A DNA stretch of 64,000 nt from Scedosporium boydii (GCA_002221725.1 NJFT01000004.1:372001-436000), one strand, 5' to 3'. Counted from the stretch's first letter, positions 12,141 through 24,486 are shown. Notes: generated by a model not told the origin, from the letters alone. Program-made: numbers and translations.

Positions 12141-12780
12141 TAAAGTTATTTAAAGATATCTAAGTCTTTCTTAGATTTGCAAATTTTTATTATAAATTTA
12201 TCTTTAAGTACTTTATAATAACTTACCTAATTACTTTCTTACTAAAGGGAAGCTAGAATAGAGTTAAGAAAGGAGAGTTAGTATAGATAGAAGAAGCTAT
12301 AGTAGCTTTTTATTAACTAAAATAAGCCTTTATAGAGGCTCTAATATTATAATACTAGGATACTAACTAAAAAACCTAAGTAAAAACTAATACTTCTATC
12401 TATACGATCTCTAGTATCCTTTCTTAATTATTTAATAGATAATAATATCCTATTACCTTTTAGTCTTATAAGCTTATAGAGACTAAAGGAAGATAAGCTA
12501 CTAGCTAATAGGAACTTTTAGCTATTATTAAAAGTTTAAAAAACTAGTACTATTATTTTAAAGAAGTACTTTTATTTAAAGTTTTTATAGATTATTAAAT
12601 ATTATATAATATAGTAAATGCCCTAGTAAGAGATCTCTAAGAAAGGCTATTATAATAGATAATAGACCTTATAGCTTTTAATTTTAAAATAGAATATTAT
12701 TTTAAAAAATAAATCTTGTAGACTTATTATTAAGAAGACTTAACTATATAAAGAAAGAACTAAATTACTAAAAGGTTATT
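12141..12780 (+). pseudogene. E-element RNase H remnant
   Basis: The frame reads ISSILSQLFN near 12410 (the usual GxxLSQ region), then PITFQSYKLIETKGRQATSQ and ELLAIIKSLK, allowing TAA/TAG as former Gln. These match the gypsy RNase H order (VAFxSRKL...ELLAIVxxFxxW...TDHxNL). Degenerate, no activity expected. Confidence 0.75.
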
Positions 12781-14020
12781 AAAGAATTAGTAGAGAAGCT
12801 CTAATTACTATTAGATAGTAGAGAGCTAACTTAGATAAGTTATTTAAACTTAATCCTAACCCTTAGGAGGAAGAAGTAGAACCTAGTTAAGTAAGAGAAG
12901 AAAAATTGTCTAGAGTAAGTTAGATATTAGTAGTCTTAGCTTAAGGTATATTTTACTAGAGAGTAGAAGGAGACTAGCTATAGTAGGTCTTAGGAAAAGC
13001 CTGTCTTAGCTATAATAAAATCTATAAGATATAAGAAAACTAAATAGACTTTAATCTTTAATAAAGTTAAATATTAGGAATATAAAGAGCTTCCTATAGA
13101 AAAATACTAGATAAGAAAGGGTTATAACTCCTTACTTATTAAATTTATACTATTAGAAGCTTTAATATAAGAATAAGTTACTTTATAGTATAAGACTAAA
13201 GAAGTTATAGAGCTAGAATATACTTTAGTAAGTAACCTAACTAAGAAGTTTAGTCTAAAAGTTAAAAGTTTATAAGAGGTAGACTTATATTATAAGAAAG
13301 TTATAAATTAGATCTAGAATATATTTAGAAATAATACTTCTTTTTATAAGAATAGTAGTCTATTATTTTATAAGAGCTAGCTTATTATCTTAAATTAGAG
13401 GGCTCTAAGAATAGAATTATTAGAAAGGTACTATAATGACTTTTATATAGGTTATATAGAGATCTTTAAAACTTTAGAACTTTTAAAATAAAAGTTCTAT
13501 TAAGAGAACCTAAAAATAAATATTTACTTAAGTTACTTCCTCTACTAAAGTATCTATTTTAAAAAATTAGTTTAGATTTTATTATAAAGCTACTAGAGAG
13601 TTAGATTTTAAGTAGAGAGATAGTAGATATAATCTTTATTATTATAAATAAATATATAAAAGTTACTTAGTTTATTATTATTAAGAAGTCTTTATAAGTA
13701 CTAAATCTAGCTTATATCCTCTATAAAGAAGTTAAGTACTATTTTAAAATACTTACTAATATTATTAGTAATTAAAATATTCTTTTTATAAGTAAGTTCT
13801 AAGTAGAATTCTATAAAGTAAGAGAGACTACTTAAAGACTATCTATAGCTTAGTATCTATAAATAGATAGCTAGATAGAGAGGATAAACTAGACCCTAGT
13901 TAAATATTTAAAGACAATATATATAGATAAATCTATTTACTAAATTAAAGTATTTTTTAAGTAAAGTTTACTAATAATAATTCCTTAAACTAAACTATTA
14001 AAATATCCCCTTTTAAAGTA
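12781..14020 (+). pseudogene. E-element integrase remnant
   Basis: Around 13410-13500 the frame shows the N-terminal zinc domain pattern, with a conserved LLERYYND stretch where His ligands appear as Tyr. At about 13840-13930 the frame resembles the conserved YRPQTDxQTERxNQ segment of gypsy integrases, here degraded. TAA/TAG replace Gln/Trp throughout. Confidence 0.65.
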
Positions 14021-14439
14021 TTATATAGATACTATTTACAATATCTTTAGCTAGTAATCTAACTAAAATAAATATAAATTAAAAGAGTAAAAGAGAAAAT
14101 TAAATACCTTTAGAAGATATTAAGATAGATAGTAACCTAATAGAAGATTACTATAAAAAACTAATAGTAATACTATAATAAATATTAAATAGATAATAAA
14201 TTTAAACCTAAAAAATACATTATACTATTAATATAGAACTTCTCTTTTAAAATAGTAAAGAAGATACTTATACTAATATATATTTATATACTAATCTTTA
14301 AGAAAGTAAATAGAAATATATACTATATTTATTTACTAGAGAAGTATTAGAGACTATATAATATATTTTATATATTGCTTTTAAAGCTTTAAAAAGACTA
14401 GGAAAGAATAGATTTAACTTATAAGTTACTAAACTTAGA

Positions 14440-14630
14440 GGACAACCTAGAAAAGTAGGAAGTTAAAGAAGTTATAAATTATAAAAATAAAAGTAATAAC
14501 TAGTTTTACTTAGTAAAGTAAGTAAAGTTTCCTATAAAGTAAAGTAGCTAGGAATTTATAAATAAGCTAGAAAATACCTATTAGACTATTACTAAATATA
14601 AGAGAAAAGTAAAAGCTATAATATAAAAAA
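14440..14630 (+). pseudogene. E-element chromodomain remnant
   Basis: The frame reads VINYKNKSNN then QFYLVKQ, FPIKQSS and EFINKLEN (some letters assume TAA/TAG were Gln). This fits the chromodomain core (xYLVKWxGxP...SWEPxxNL). Chromodomains at the integrase C-terminus steer fungal gypsy elements to marked chromatin. Stops make this copy nonfunctional. Confidence 0.6.
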
Positions 14631-14639
14631 ATAAGTAAT

Positions 14640-17480
14640 ATATAATATTCTTATTAAATTATTAAAAATAGATATTACTTATATAATAAGTACTAAATAT
14701 AAACTTATATAAATACTAAAAACACTAGACTCTAATAAGATTTCTACTAGGCTTAGATAAAAGTACTTTATATCTTATATTTCTATATAGAAAGAAAATT
14801 CTAATACTTATCCTAATATACCTAAACTTACCCTATATACTCCTAGACTATATTAACTAGTTACTAAAATAACTTACTATATTTACTTCTTCTTTAAATT
14901 AAACTTATTACTTAATAGATACTTACTCTTTTTACCTAAATAACTTTTAATATAGAGAGGACTTAGAATTAGGGTAAGGTATAAGAGCCTAGTATAAGAA
15001 AACAAGCTACTAGAGTAGTAATACTTTAAAAGTAAAGTAAAGTAAGGACTTAAAGTAAGTTACTTAGAAGTAGTTTTAGTACTAAAGCTTAGGAGAGCAA
15101 CTAGAGTTAATAGAGTAGTAGAAGAGTTTATAGAAGAATCTATAACTATAGAAATTAAGAATATAACTAGAAGCTTAGATAGTATAGAGCTAGAGATAGG
15201 TAGCTATATAACTAGAGGGGTAATAGTAAGCTATTTAGCAGATTACTAGATACTTAAGAGATTAGTAGCCTACTTTTTATTTAAAGAGCTAGAGATAGGT
15301 AATAGAATATATAAAGGAGTAATAACTTTATTATCTTTATCTTCTAAAAAGACAAACCTACTTATATTACCTCTAAGAGGAGTTAGCTAGGTAGAGAGAG
15401 AAGGAAGAGTAATCTTAATATAAGAGAAGAGAGTTAGTTTAACTTTCTTAATTTCTTTAACTTCCTTAATAACAAATTCTCTATTCTTATATAAAGTCTT
15501 AGTTACTATTATTAGATAAATTCCTAAATAATATTCTAGTTCTCTATTTATATAGCAAATTACTTAATAGTATATACTAATATTTTACTAATAGAAAAAT
15601 AAAAAGATAAAATCCTTATAATAGTAAGCTATATTAAAGATATATTAATATAGTTTAAGAGAATATACTTAGTAAAAGTAGAGGCTTATTTACTTCTATA
15701 ATAGTAAAAACTATTAATAAATATAGCTTTAGTTTCCTTATTTTATATAAAAAGATAGTTCTAAAGTAGATTAGAGAGCTTATAGAGAAAATATCTTTAG
15801 TAATTAAAAATCTCTTATATTATAGCTTTACTTATAGAGATAAGAGGATAACTATCTCTACTCTAGATAATAGAATACTAATATTTAAGTTAATATAAAA
15901 TCTCCTTCTAGTTTCTAAGAAGCTAGGTATCTTTAATTAACTAGAGATAGATATAATAGTTATTATTATCTAAAGAAGGAACTTAAAAAGGTCTAAATAT
16001 TAGAAGTTTAATTAGAGATAAGAAGGAGCTCTTAAACCTACTATAAGAAAAACACCTACTATAGTAAGCAGATAGCAAGAAGACTAAACTTTAAAAAGGG
16101 CCTAGTTACTAATAGTTTTAATATTCTAAGTTAATAAAGTAACTAACTTAAAAATACTATTACTTATTATTTTAATAAATATATACTCTATAAGATAATA
16201 TTAGCTTAGAGGACTATTAGAGAGCTCTAGGAGGAACTTGCCTAGAAAATTATATATATAATATATAATAACTTAGAAGAGACTATAATATAGAAGGAGA
16301 ATCTAAGAAATAGCTAATTATTAGAGAGAATATAATTAGAGAAGATTATAAGAAAGAACTTATAATAATGTAGCCTTTATATATAGTCTAGTAATATATA
16401 TAGGAACTCCTATTATCAGAATAGATATAAATAATATAAGAGTCTATATAGAAAAAGGTAATATAGTAAATATAAGATTCTAACTTAAGACTAAGTAGCT
16501 AGGTAAGCTTCTATTAAAAGGGAGTAGAGATACTATTTTATAAAGTAGTAATTATATATAATACTTTCTATAAAAGATTAGATATTATAGAAAAAAAAAG
16601 AGTAATAGGTTTTAAATAAAAGTTACTTATATTAGATAGAGATATAGTAGAGAATATAAGATAACTTTTTAAAATAAGTATAATAATATAAGAAGAAATA
16701 TAGGAAGAAGAATTTTTATAAAGATAAGAAGAAATAATTATATTTATATATCCTTATAAAAATTTCCTATATTATCTTATCTTATAAAGGAAGAAATACT
16801 TTTACTAATATAAATTTAAAAATAGCCTAGTAACTAAAGAAATCTTCTATAATTATTATAAATATATTCCTATAATATAAAGATATATTTATAGATAATA
16901 ACTTAAAATAAAATTCTTCTATATAAGAAAATAAAGAATTTTAAAGGAGAAAATATATATATAACTATATAAGGGGAGACTTAATATAAAAGGAGCTACT
17001 AAAGAATAGAGAAATCTAGTAAAGACCTTATATAAAGAAGGATACTAAGAGAATTTTCTATAATATAAAGTCTAAGGGGGAGTAGGCATTCTAATTAAGT
17101 TAGTAAAAAACTTAATTGTAAAAGGAATATAATAAGAAAACAAGCATTAAAGCTAGCCCTATATATAGCTCTTAAGCTATCTTAGAAATAGGTTAAAAGA
17201 CTTATACTATATAATTTTTTCTTAGATAACTAAAGATAAATTAAAATAAAGTTTTTTATAAAAAAAAAAGAAACTAGAATTTTCCTTAAACTATCTAGGG
17301 GATAGGTAAAGATAAGTTTTTATAAGGTTATAAATATAAAATTATTTTAAAGGTATTACTCTTTTTCTTAAATATTAAAAATAGTAAAAGTTTTTTATTA
17401 AAGATATTAAAAGCTACTTTAAATAAACTAAAAAGGAACTCTACTATAAGAATCTTTTATATAAGAAACTACTTAAGGTT
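14640..17480 (+). pseudogene. E-element extra region after the chromodomain, unidentified
   Basis: About 2.85 kb separates the chromodomain from the 3' LTR, far more than usual for gypsy elements. Parts keep long open frames: for example about 15040-15530 on the plus strand is interrupted by only a few TAG/TAA codons, and about 15520-16400 reads in one plus frame whose stops are all TAA/TAG. The minus strand over 15000-15480 is also unusually open, so strand is not certain. I recognise no domain. It could be a third ORF, a captured gene, or an older insertion. Confidence 0.35.
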
Positions 17481-17492
17481 CTAGGGGAGTAA

Positions 17493-17544
17493 TATAAAGA
17501 GTACTACTATAGAGGACTTAGAGTATACTTATAGGTAAGCTCTA
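17493..17544 (+). repeat. E 3' LTR, left part (split by A1)
   Basis: 52 bases matching the start of the E 5' LTR (TATAAAGAGTACTACTATAG). The LTR continues at 25012 after the A1 insertion. Preceded by the purine tract at 17481-17492. Confidence 0.85.
17540..17544. repeat. Target-site duplication CTCTA (left of A1)
   Basis: Repeated at 25007-25011; the empty site in the E 5' LTR reads TTCTA at 8730-8734. Confidence 0.9.
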
Positions 17545-17978
17545 TATTACAATCCTAATACTTTAGGTTTCAGCTAATCAATGGAATAGGAAGGTGCTAG
17601 GGTAGCAGGGGCCTGTTTTAGAGATAAGTGAGGCAATCGAATAGTATTTACAATGATAGGTGCTGAGAGTGCGTATATAAGTGTAGGGTGTAGGTGTTAC
17701 TTATATTGACTACTGAAGAGTCTAGAAGATACTAGACTAGTAGGAGACATCATAGCTTTATATAGACACTTCTTCCATCTATCTTTAGTATATAGTTGCT
17801 TCCTGAGTGCCTACCTGTTCGTTTCTTTAGTGATTACTCGGTTGTATTTCCTTTGTATAGTTAGTCGCTCCTAGTGCGTCCGCCTGGTCGCACTACTAAG
17901 AAGCGACTATGTAACTATATTCTAGTTCTGCTATTTTTTACCGCCCTAGGTAGCCTAAATTACAGCCAGGTCATAATA
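17545..17978 (-). repeat. A1 3' LTR, RIP-mutated
   Basis: 434 bases, the same length as the 5' LTR at 24573-25006. The differences I could read between the pair are transitions of the RIP type (for example TGACA to TAATA at the outer end). Confidence 0.9.
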
Positions 17979-18075
17979 CAATTTCCCCTCTCCCTTAGTC
18001 TTTATCCCTAAAGACCTATTAGTTCTAATCTCCTTTCTTCCCTTAGTAAGTTTCTATATTATCTTTCCTTCTATT

Positions 18076-18662
18076 ATGCTAACTTATATTTCCAAGTCTT
18101 ATTCCTTAGTAGTTTCTTTTAAGGTAAACTGTAAGCGTCTAGCTTAGGTAGTAGATAACATTCTCTCTTGTTAGTATCTTTTTAAGATACTAAAGTATAT
18201 AACTTACTTTAATTCTCGCACTCCCTATAAGTATATTATCTAAGAGGGGTAGTCCTACTATAATTACTATATCCTCCTCCATTATACTAATTATAATACT
18301 AGGGGAATTATAGATTTCGCTTATTAGTTCCTCCCTTCCTTTTTCCTCATCTTACCTAATACATTTTCCTAGTTAACTACTTAGAATAGGAGTAGTCCTA
18401 TATTATAAAGGAGGAATAAGAGGTAGAGGTAGCACTTTAGGCTACCTTATCCCATATTACCAAGATTTACTAGGAGAAGGAGCTTTACAAGAAGAGGGCG
18501 CTAGAGATTATTAGGCTAGGGATGGAGCAGGTGGCTAAGGAGGATGCTATAGAGAGCGCCTCTACCTCTATCCCTAGTTTAGAGATTGACTAGAGTTTGC
18601 TAATGGATCCCGCGCTGCTGGATCCCTCGGTTTTGCTAGGTTCCTCTAGTAATAGTCTATAA
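18076..18662 (+). pseudogene. Opposite-strand ORF in A1 (small Cys/coiled-coil protein)
   Basis: Lies antisense to gag-pol between the chromodomain and the 3' LTR. From ATG at 18076 one frame gives a possible Cys-cluster part (SRTPYKYII near 18210, then SYYNYY; in A2 the first reads PCKYIV with Cys kept). A second frame (18420-18660) reads EVEVAL, then EKELYKKRALEIIRLGMEQV, then MDPALLDPSVLLGSSS. Interruptions are TAG/TAA at presumed Gln/Trp codons, plus one frame change or intron. The C-terminal pattern resembles short fungal hypothetical proteins I have seen (a charged xxRKQKExLKKRGxEMxRRG helix, then DPxxLDP). No function is known to me. Confidence 0.55.
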
Positions 18663-18682
18663 GGAGTTATAGGCTCCCTGTT

Positions 18683-18960
18683 AAATATTTAATAGGTTCC
18701 TAGGTATTATCACTTTCTTTATAGTTCTTCTATTTAACTAAATACTTAATAGTTCCTTTATTATCTTATAAGTTAGTAATCCTTTCTACTTTAAAGATTC
18801 CTTATTCTTTAGCTTTAAGCTAGACTGATTTTCCTAATAGTATATTTTTATAAGCTAGTTTAAGTAATACTATATAGAATACTAGATAGTTATCTATACC
18901 TTCTAGTAGTTCTAACTTATAGTTTACTTCTAAAATTTTCTTTTTAACTAGGAAGGGTCC
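18683..18960 (-). pseudogene. A1 integrase C-terminus and chromodomain
   Basis: On the minus strand the frame reads VERITNL, DNKGTIKYLVK, KNYKESDNT and EPIKYL with TAG in place of Trp/Gln, a clear chromodomain ending near 18683. Just before it (about 18800-18960) are LEGIDNYLVFYIVLLKLAY and LGKSV, the usual linker. Part of the pol polyprotein. Confidence 0.8.
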
Positions 18961-20220
18961 TAGTTTTTAGTAATCGAGTTTATTACTTAGTTATATAGTT
19001 TTAATCTAGGGGTCCCTAGTTTCTAGTTTTTTTCATAGTAACTAGACCTTACTTCCCCTCTTAAAGGTTAGTCTCTTAAGCTACTTATTATTAGTATAGT
19101 GTTTTATTCTTTATTAGATAAATTGTAGTTCTTCTTTTAACTATCTATATAATTTCTTTATCTTATCTACTATAAAGATTACTTATTCTACTTATTTTTT
19201 TGTACTTATAAGCTTAAATCCTATTCTAGGTTCGATACTATAGTTTACATAGAATAGTAATATTCTAAGACTTTCTAATATATTAGTATTATAGGCTTTC
19301 TAGGCTAAGAGTAGTAGTAATACCTAGTTATCTTATTCCTAGTTAATATAGTACTATAAGTATATCTTAAGTATTTAGTTTATTTATTCTACTTACTCTT
19401 ATATTTCTAGATAGTAGGTAGTAGATAGCTTATAGTTAATCTCTATTCTATCTAATAGGCTCTACTAGAAGTAAGAGATAAATACTCTACCTCTATCTAA
19501 GTTAACTTCTTCTAGTAGGTTATAATTTGCTACTATAGTTTATAAAAATAGCTCTATAAACTATAGTACCTTTATAGATTCATTATAGGATATAAAGTAA
19601 GTATACTTCATTAGTCTATTAATTACTACTATAATACTATTATACCTAACCCCTATAGCTAGGTCCTTTAACTTAGGCAGTTTAACAATAAAGTTAATGA
19701 CAATCTTTTACTACAGTACCTCTAGTACTAGTATAGGTTATAATTATCTATATAGCTTATATAGCTAATTCTTATTCTTTCTATACTAAGGGCATCTAGC
19801 TATAACCTTAGTAATTACCTTTTTAAGATATAGAATATAGTATTCTTTTAATACCTTCTCTATAGTTTTTATAATTTCTAGGTACCTATTATATAATACT
19901 TTATAGATTACTTAAATAAACTTTTCTACTAGGTTTAGGGATACTATTATTTACATTTGCTCTTAAGTTTATATTTAGTCTTATAGTCTAAGGTCTATAT
20001 AGTAGTTCTTAATTTCCTTTATAATCAAGTTAATCTATTATATCTAATATCCTATAGCTAATTACTATAGGTTTCCTTCTTCATTATAGTAAAGGAAGGT
20101 ACCTATCTCTTTTAGCACTTTCTAAAAGTAGTCTAGTCTTTAACTAAAAGTATTAGCTCTTCTATTTTCTTTTCCTTTAATATATACAATTCTAAAATTA
20201 TACTTAGACAGTTCTTCTAC
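18961..20220 (-). pseudogene. A1 integrase remnant
   Basis: Lies between RNase H and chromodomain and aligns with the same segment of A2 (56580-57840), B4 (30480-31760) and A3 (43810-45050, plus strand). Stops are frequent and of TAG/TAA type. The catalytic D,D,E residues were not individually verified. Confidence 0.65.
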
Positions 20221-20235
20221 CTATTACACTTATTA

Positions 20236-20421
20236 TCAGTTAAGTTCTTTTATTATAGTAAACCCTATTAGGTTTTTATAATTAGAGTATACTATAATTA
20301 GATGCTTAGCTCTAGTAAGGTAGTATCTCCATTCCTTAAATGCTTTAATAATAGCTATTAGTTCCTTATCAGGAATAGTATAGTATAGTTCTAATCTATT
20401 AAGCTTCTTTAACATAAACAC
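20236..20421 (-). pseudogene. A1 RNase H remnant (longest surviving open stretch of pol)
   Basis: 61 codons without a stop. It contains DKELIAIIKAFKEWRYYL followed by a SNYKNL motif. This matches the conserved gypsy RNase H block (DKELLAIVxAFxxWRxxL...SDHKNL); the Asp and His of the last motif are now Asn and Tyr (GAT to AAT, CAT to TAT). The apparent Met start is accidental, since the frame is internal to pol. RNase H would remove RNA from the RNA-DNA hybrid during replication. Confidence 0.85.
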
Positions 20422-20539
20422 TACTAGGTAAATCTTACTATCCTCATCTTATTATCCTAGCTATACACCTAGACTATAGTCTAATACATCTATTTCTATT
20501 TCAAATAGTTTTAATAGGTCTACTTAGTAGAGTATAGGT

Positions 20540-21560
20540 CATTTATATACTAATTACTTAGCTTTTTAAAATACTTTCTATTTCTCTAGTCCCTATTAAA
20601 ACAGCTTATCTTTCTTAGTAAGTTCTATAAAGGCTTATATATAAGTACTATAGCCTCCTAAAAACTTCCTATAGAAGTTAAGGAATCTAAGGAATCCTCT
20701 TACTTCTATAATATTAGTTAGTACTAGCTATTCTAAGATAGCTTTAACCTTTAATTCTTATATTTAGATCTTCCTAGGTTAAATTATATATCTAAGAAAG
20801 TCTACTTATTACTTATAGAATTTATATTTAGCTAATTCTACTAATAATTTTATATCTTATAGCTTTTATAAGACTTTATATATATATTCCTTATATTCCT
20901 CTAGCATTTTCAAGAAGATAAGGATATCATCAAGGTACACTACTACAAAGTAGTCTAGGTATTCTTATAGGATATAGTTAATCATTATCTAGAAGCTTAT
21001 AGGAGTATTTATTAATCTAAAAGATATAACTAAGTACTTAAAGTACCTAAGGTATATCCTAAAGGTAGTCTTCTACTTATTACCTTCCTTAATACAGATT
21101 AAGTTATATACTCCTCTTAAATCTAGAGTTATAAACTATTATACTTCTTAGAGCATGTCCTATAGTTTTAAGATAAGTAGTAGTAGGTATTAGTTTTTAA
21201 TAGTAATTTTATTAAGTTACTAATAGTCTATATATATTTATAGTTTACTATTCTTCTTAGGTACCTAAAGGATTAAATATCCTACTAGCAATATTAAGGG
21301 CCTAATATATCCCTTTTTTAGTATTTTTATTATATAGTCTCTTAGTACTTATTACTATACTTTATTAAAGTTATAAATAAATATAAACTTTAGTTAGGTA
21401 CCCTTTTTTAATAGTATCTTATAATCCTACTAGCTATATTTAGGTAGTCTAGTTTCTAGTTCTTTAGTAAATACTTTACTATACTTTTAGTATTTCTTAA
21501 GTATATACTATAGTATTTTTTCTACTAGTAATAAGGTTTTAAAGGCTATTATAGCTCTTA
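20540..21560 (-). pseudogene. A1 reverse transcriptase remnant, YLDD still present
   Basis: The minus frame reads LDLRGVYNLI near 21125, then VVVYLDDILIFLKMLEEYKE, with YLDD at 20926-20937. The aspartates survive here, while A2 (58549-58560), A3 (43007-43018), B3 (28796-28807), B4 (32496-32507) and E (11925-11936) all have Asn-Asn. In-frame TAG/TAA (former Trp/Gln) still kill the gene. Confidence 0.85.
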
Positions 21561-24486
21561 TTATATATACTTACTTATACTTTCTTCCTTTTAGTAGGTA
21601 ATTTAAATCTTTTATAGTAAGTACTTTAAAGTAGATTATTATTTTAAAGGCTTTTAGCTTACTTAAGGGTAACTTTCCTAGTTAATACTACTTAGTAGCT
21701 AAGTTATTTCCTAGGCCTTACTTAGTTCTATCCTAAGTAAGCTAATTAGTTATTTAATTAATCTATAGGTTTTTTATTTATAGCTATAAGGTCCCTAGTA
21801 TAATAGGGTATCTAGTAATTCCGATAATATTAAAAGAAATGTAGTCAACTCTCCCTATAATATAAATATAGAGGTATATAGTCTCTATACTAACTACTCT
21901 ACTTTTATAGTCTACTAGTATTCTATTATATACGTTTAGAGTATATAGCTAGTATTTCTCTACCTATAGTAGTTCTAGCTAGTTGATAATTATTAGGGAA
22001 ATAAAGTTCCCCTATACCCTACTATCTACTAGAGCCTAGAACTCTTATCTAGCTAAGGTAATAGGTATTTTTAAGTAATAGATCTATTATCCTTTTATAA
22101 TATTCATTTTTTATAGTTCCTATCTAAGTCTAGGTCCTATTATCTTTATAATTTCTTTAGTAACTAATATCAAGCTACTATATTATAGTCTTTATAGGCT
22201 GGCTATTTGTTATTAGAGCCTTTGGATTTCTTATTACTATTTCTACTATTGTTTATTTAGTTCTACTATCTTTTATAGGTTATTAATAAGACTTTAAGTA
22301 AGTTTAAGTTACTTATTTACTCCCTCTTAGAGTTCTTTATAAAGTTTTTCTAGTTCTATGAGGTCTATTTAAGCTTTGAGGAGGCATACTTACTCCTCTA
22401 GTTCTTCTATAAACTTTTTCTTTTATTCCCTTTCTTCTTCTAGTCCTTAGACTTGCTACTAGAGTTCTTAGATCTCCTTTTATTATTTTTTATTATTATA
22501 AAGACCTTCTTCCTCTACATTATTGACTTTTATATTAAGGTTAGCTTTATTAAAGATAGTATAGTAAAGGTTATTAACTTATTTTTAAAGGTTAATAAAA
22601 TCTAATATAATATTATCTAGTTTCCTATTATAGTATTAGTTAAGTCTTTTATAGGGCATTTAGCTTCTACTAGTACCTCTATACTATATAAAAGGGGCTT
22701 TTCCCTTTACTGCTTTCCTTTAGTTTATCTATTATTCTTTTATAGACTACTTCTATTATTTTTATATTTTATTATCTAGGTCCTGTATACTAAAGTAGGT
22801 ATCTAGATCCTTAGTTACTACTTTCTTTTTTATATTAGTTTCCTTAGCCTTTTCTTATATTTTATATACTTCCTAATCTTTTTATTCTTTATTATTCTAT
22901 AGGTATAGGTAGCTTTTCTATTTTAAAGCCTCTATATAATACTCCTATTATTTAGTTAAGCTTTATAGATTTTTAAGGTATTAAGCTACTTTATATTCTA
23001 ATTGTTTATAGTTAAGGTCTTCCCTTATAATTTTAGAGATTTACTAGGTTACCTTCTTTTCTAAGTTTTTAATAATCTCCTTAAGTACTTATCTTTCTTC
23101 TTTTTTTTTAAGTATAGTATAATAGCTAATTAGGAGGTTTTTAAACTATTCTTCTTATTCTTAGATAGTTTAAGCTACTTATTATTCTTAGTCCTATTTT
23201 TCTAGGTTCTACTAATATATAAACTACTATAGTAATCTAGGTATCTAGTAGTACTATTTATAAGCCTTATTATAGTATTCTTTATATAATAGATCCTTAC
23301 TAGTAAGAGTACTAAATTTCTTTAAAAGTTCTTCTTTAATCTCTTAGATTTACTCTATAATCTCTAGGATTTTAGTAATTTCTTCTTACTTTATTATCTT
23401 AAGTATCTATAATTTCTTTAGGTAGTAGCTAGCTCTATCTTTATTACTTTAGTAGGTAATATAGTTATTATTATAGTATATAGTCTATAATAAGGATTTA
23501 TAATTAATAGTATTAGCTCTTAGCTATTATATTTTCCCTTCTAAGATAAGCTTAAATCTAAATTTCTTTCTATTAGGCCTTTTATAGCCTAGTTTAAGCT
23601 TGTACTTTATCTAATATTCCCTTATATAGTAGCTATATCATCTATATTTATAGCACTTTCCTAACTTTTCTCTAAACTTCTTAAGGTTAGTTTATTTTAT
23701 AGTACTAGTACTAAGTTCTATAAGTCCTATATAGGTCCCTTATAGAGTAGTCTTATAGGTAGGCTTTTTTTTAATATAAGATTACCTTTATCTTTATTTC
23801 TCTATATATCATTTATATTATTAATTATTAATCTATACTACTATAGCAATATACTTAGATAGATCTCCTAGTTAATCTATTTTATATAATTTATCTTTAA
23901 CTTCATCTTTAAGTCTAGTATAGAACTAGGCTATTAGAGGCTTATCCTCCTAGTTAAGATAGGATACTACCTACTAAAACTTAATAGTATACTAGGAAGT
24001 AGCTCCTTTCTAGTATAGGTTCTCAAGTCATTATTTATTAGCTTATTCCTTATCTAAGTTACTAAAGGCGCCCTTCAAGGCTTACTTAAAGTCTTTATAC
24101 TTCCTAAAAAGCTTTTAGGTTTCCTTATCCTAGTTCCTATTTAAGGAGTTTTCTAAGTAGTCCCTTATTTAAGGTTTAAACTAGGCTAGGATATCTCTAG
24201 TAAGGAATATAGTAATAGTAAGTACCTGGTCTTCCTCTTAGTTAAGGTCAAGATAGTAGTATAGGAGGTAAGCTTATGCTTATATTAGGAATCCCTAGAG
24301 CATTCCCTTTTTTCCATCATAGGGCTCAGGGGCTAGGATCTTATATTAGGGGTATGTAACCTAGTCCTCTAGTTGCTTGATGTGATCGTTGCTGGTAGAT
24401 AGCTTGTCCTCGAGCTGCTGTTTCTCTGCTTCGAGCTGTTCTTTTTCCTTGATGAGGGCTGCATAGGCCTTCTTCATATCTTCCAT
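21561..24486 (-). pseudogene. A1 gag and protease region with coiled-coil segments
   Basis: Starts at ATG 24486, reading MEDMKKAYAALIKEKEQLEA, a Glu/Gln-rich coiled coil of about 45 residues that is not RIP-mutated. It is followed by ILAPEPYDGKKGML, the gypsy gag capsid entry, and a damaged zinc knuckle near 23600-23650 (first Cys kept, others Tyr). An unusual 1.3 kb Glu/Lys/Gln-rich charged stretch (about 22200-23500) lies between knuckle and protease. Protease sits near 21700-22150; its catalytic Asp was not confirmed. Confidence 0.7.
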
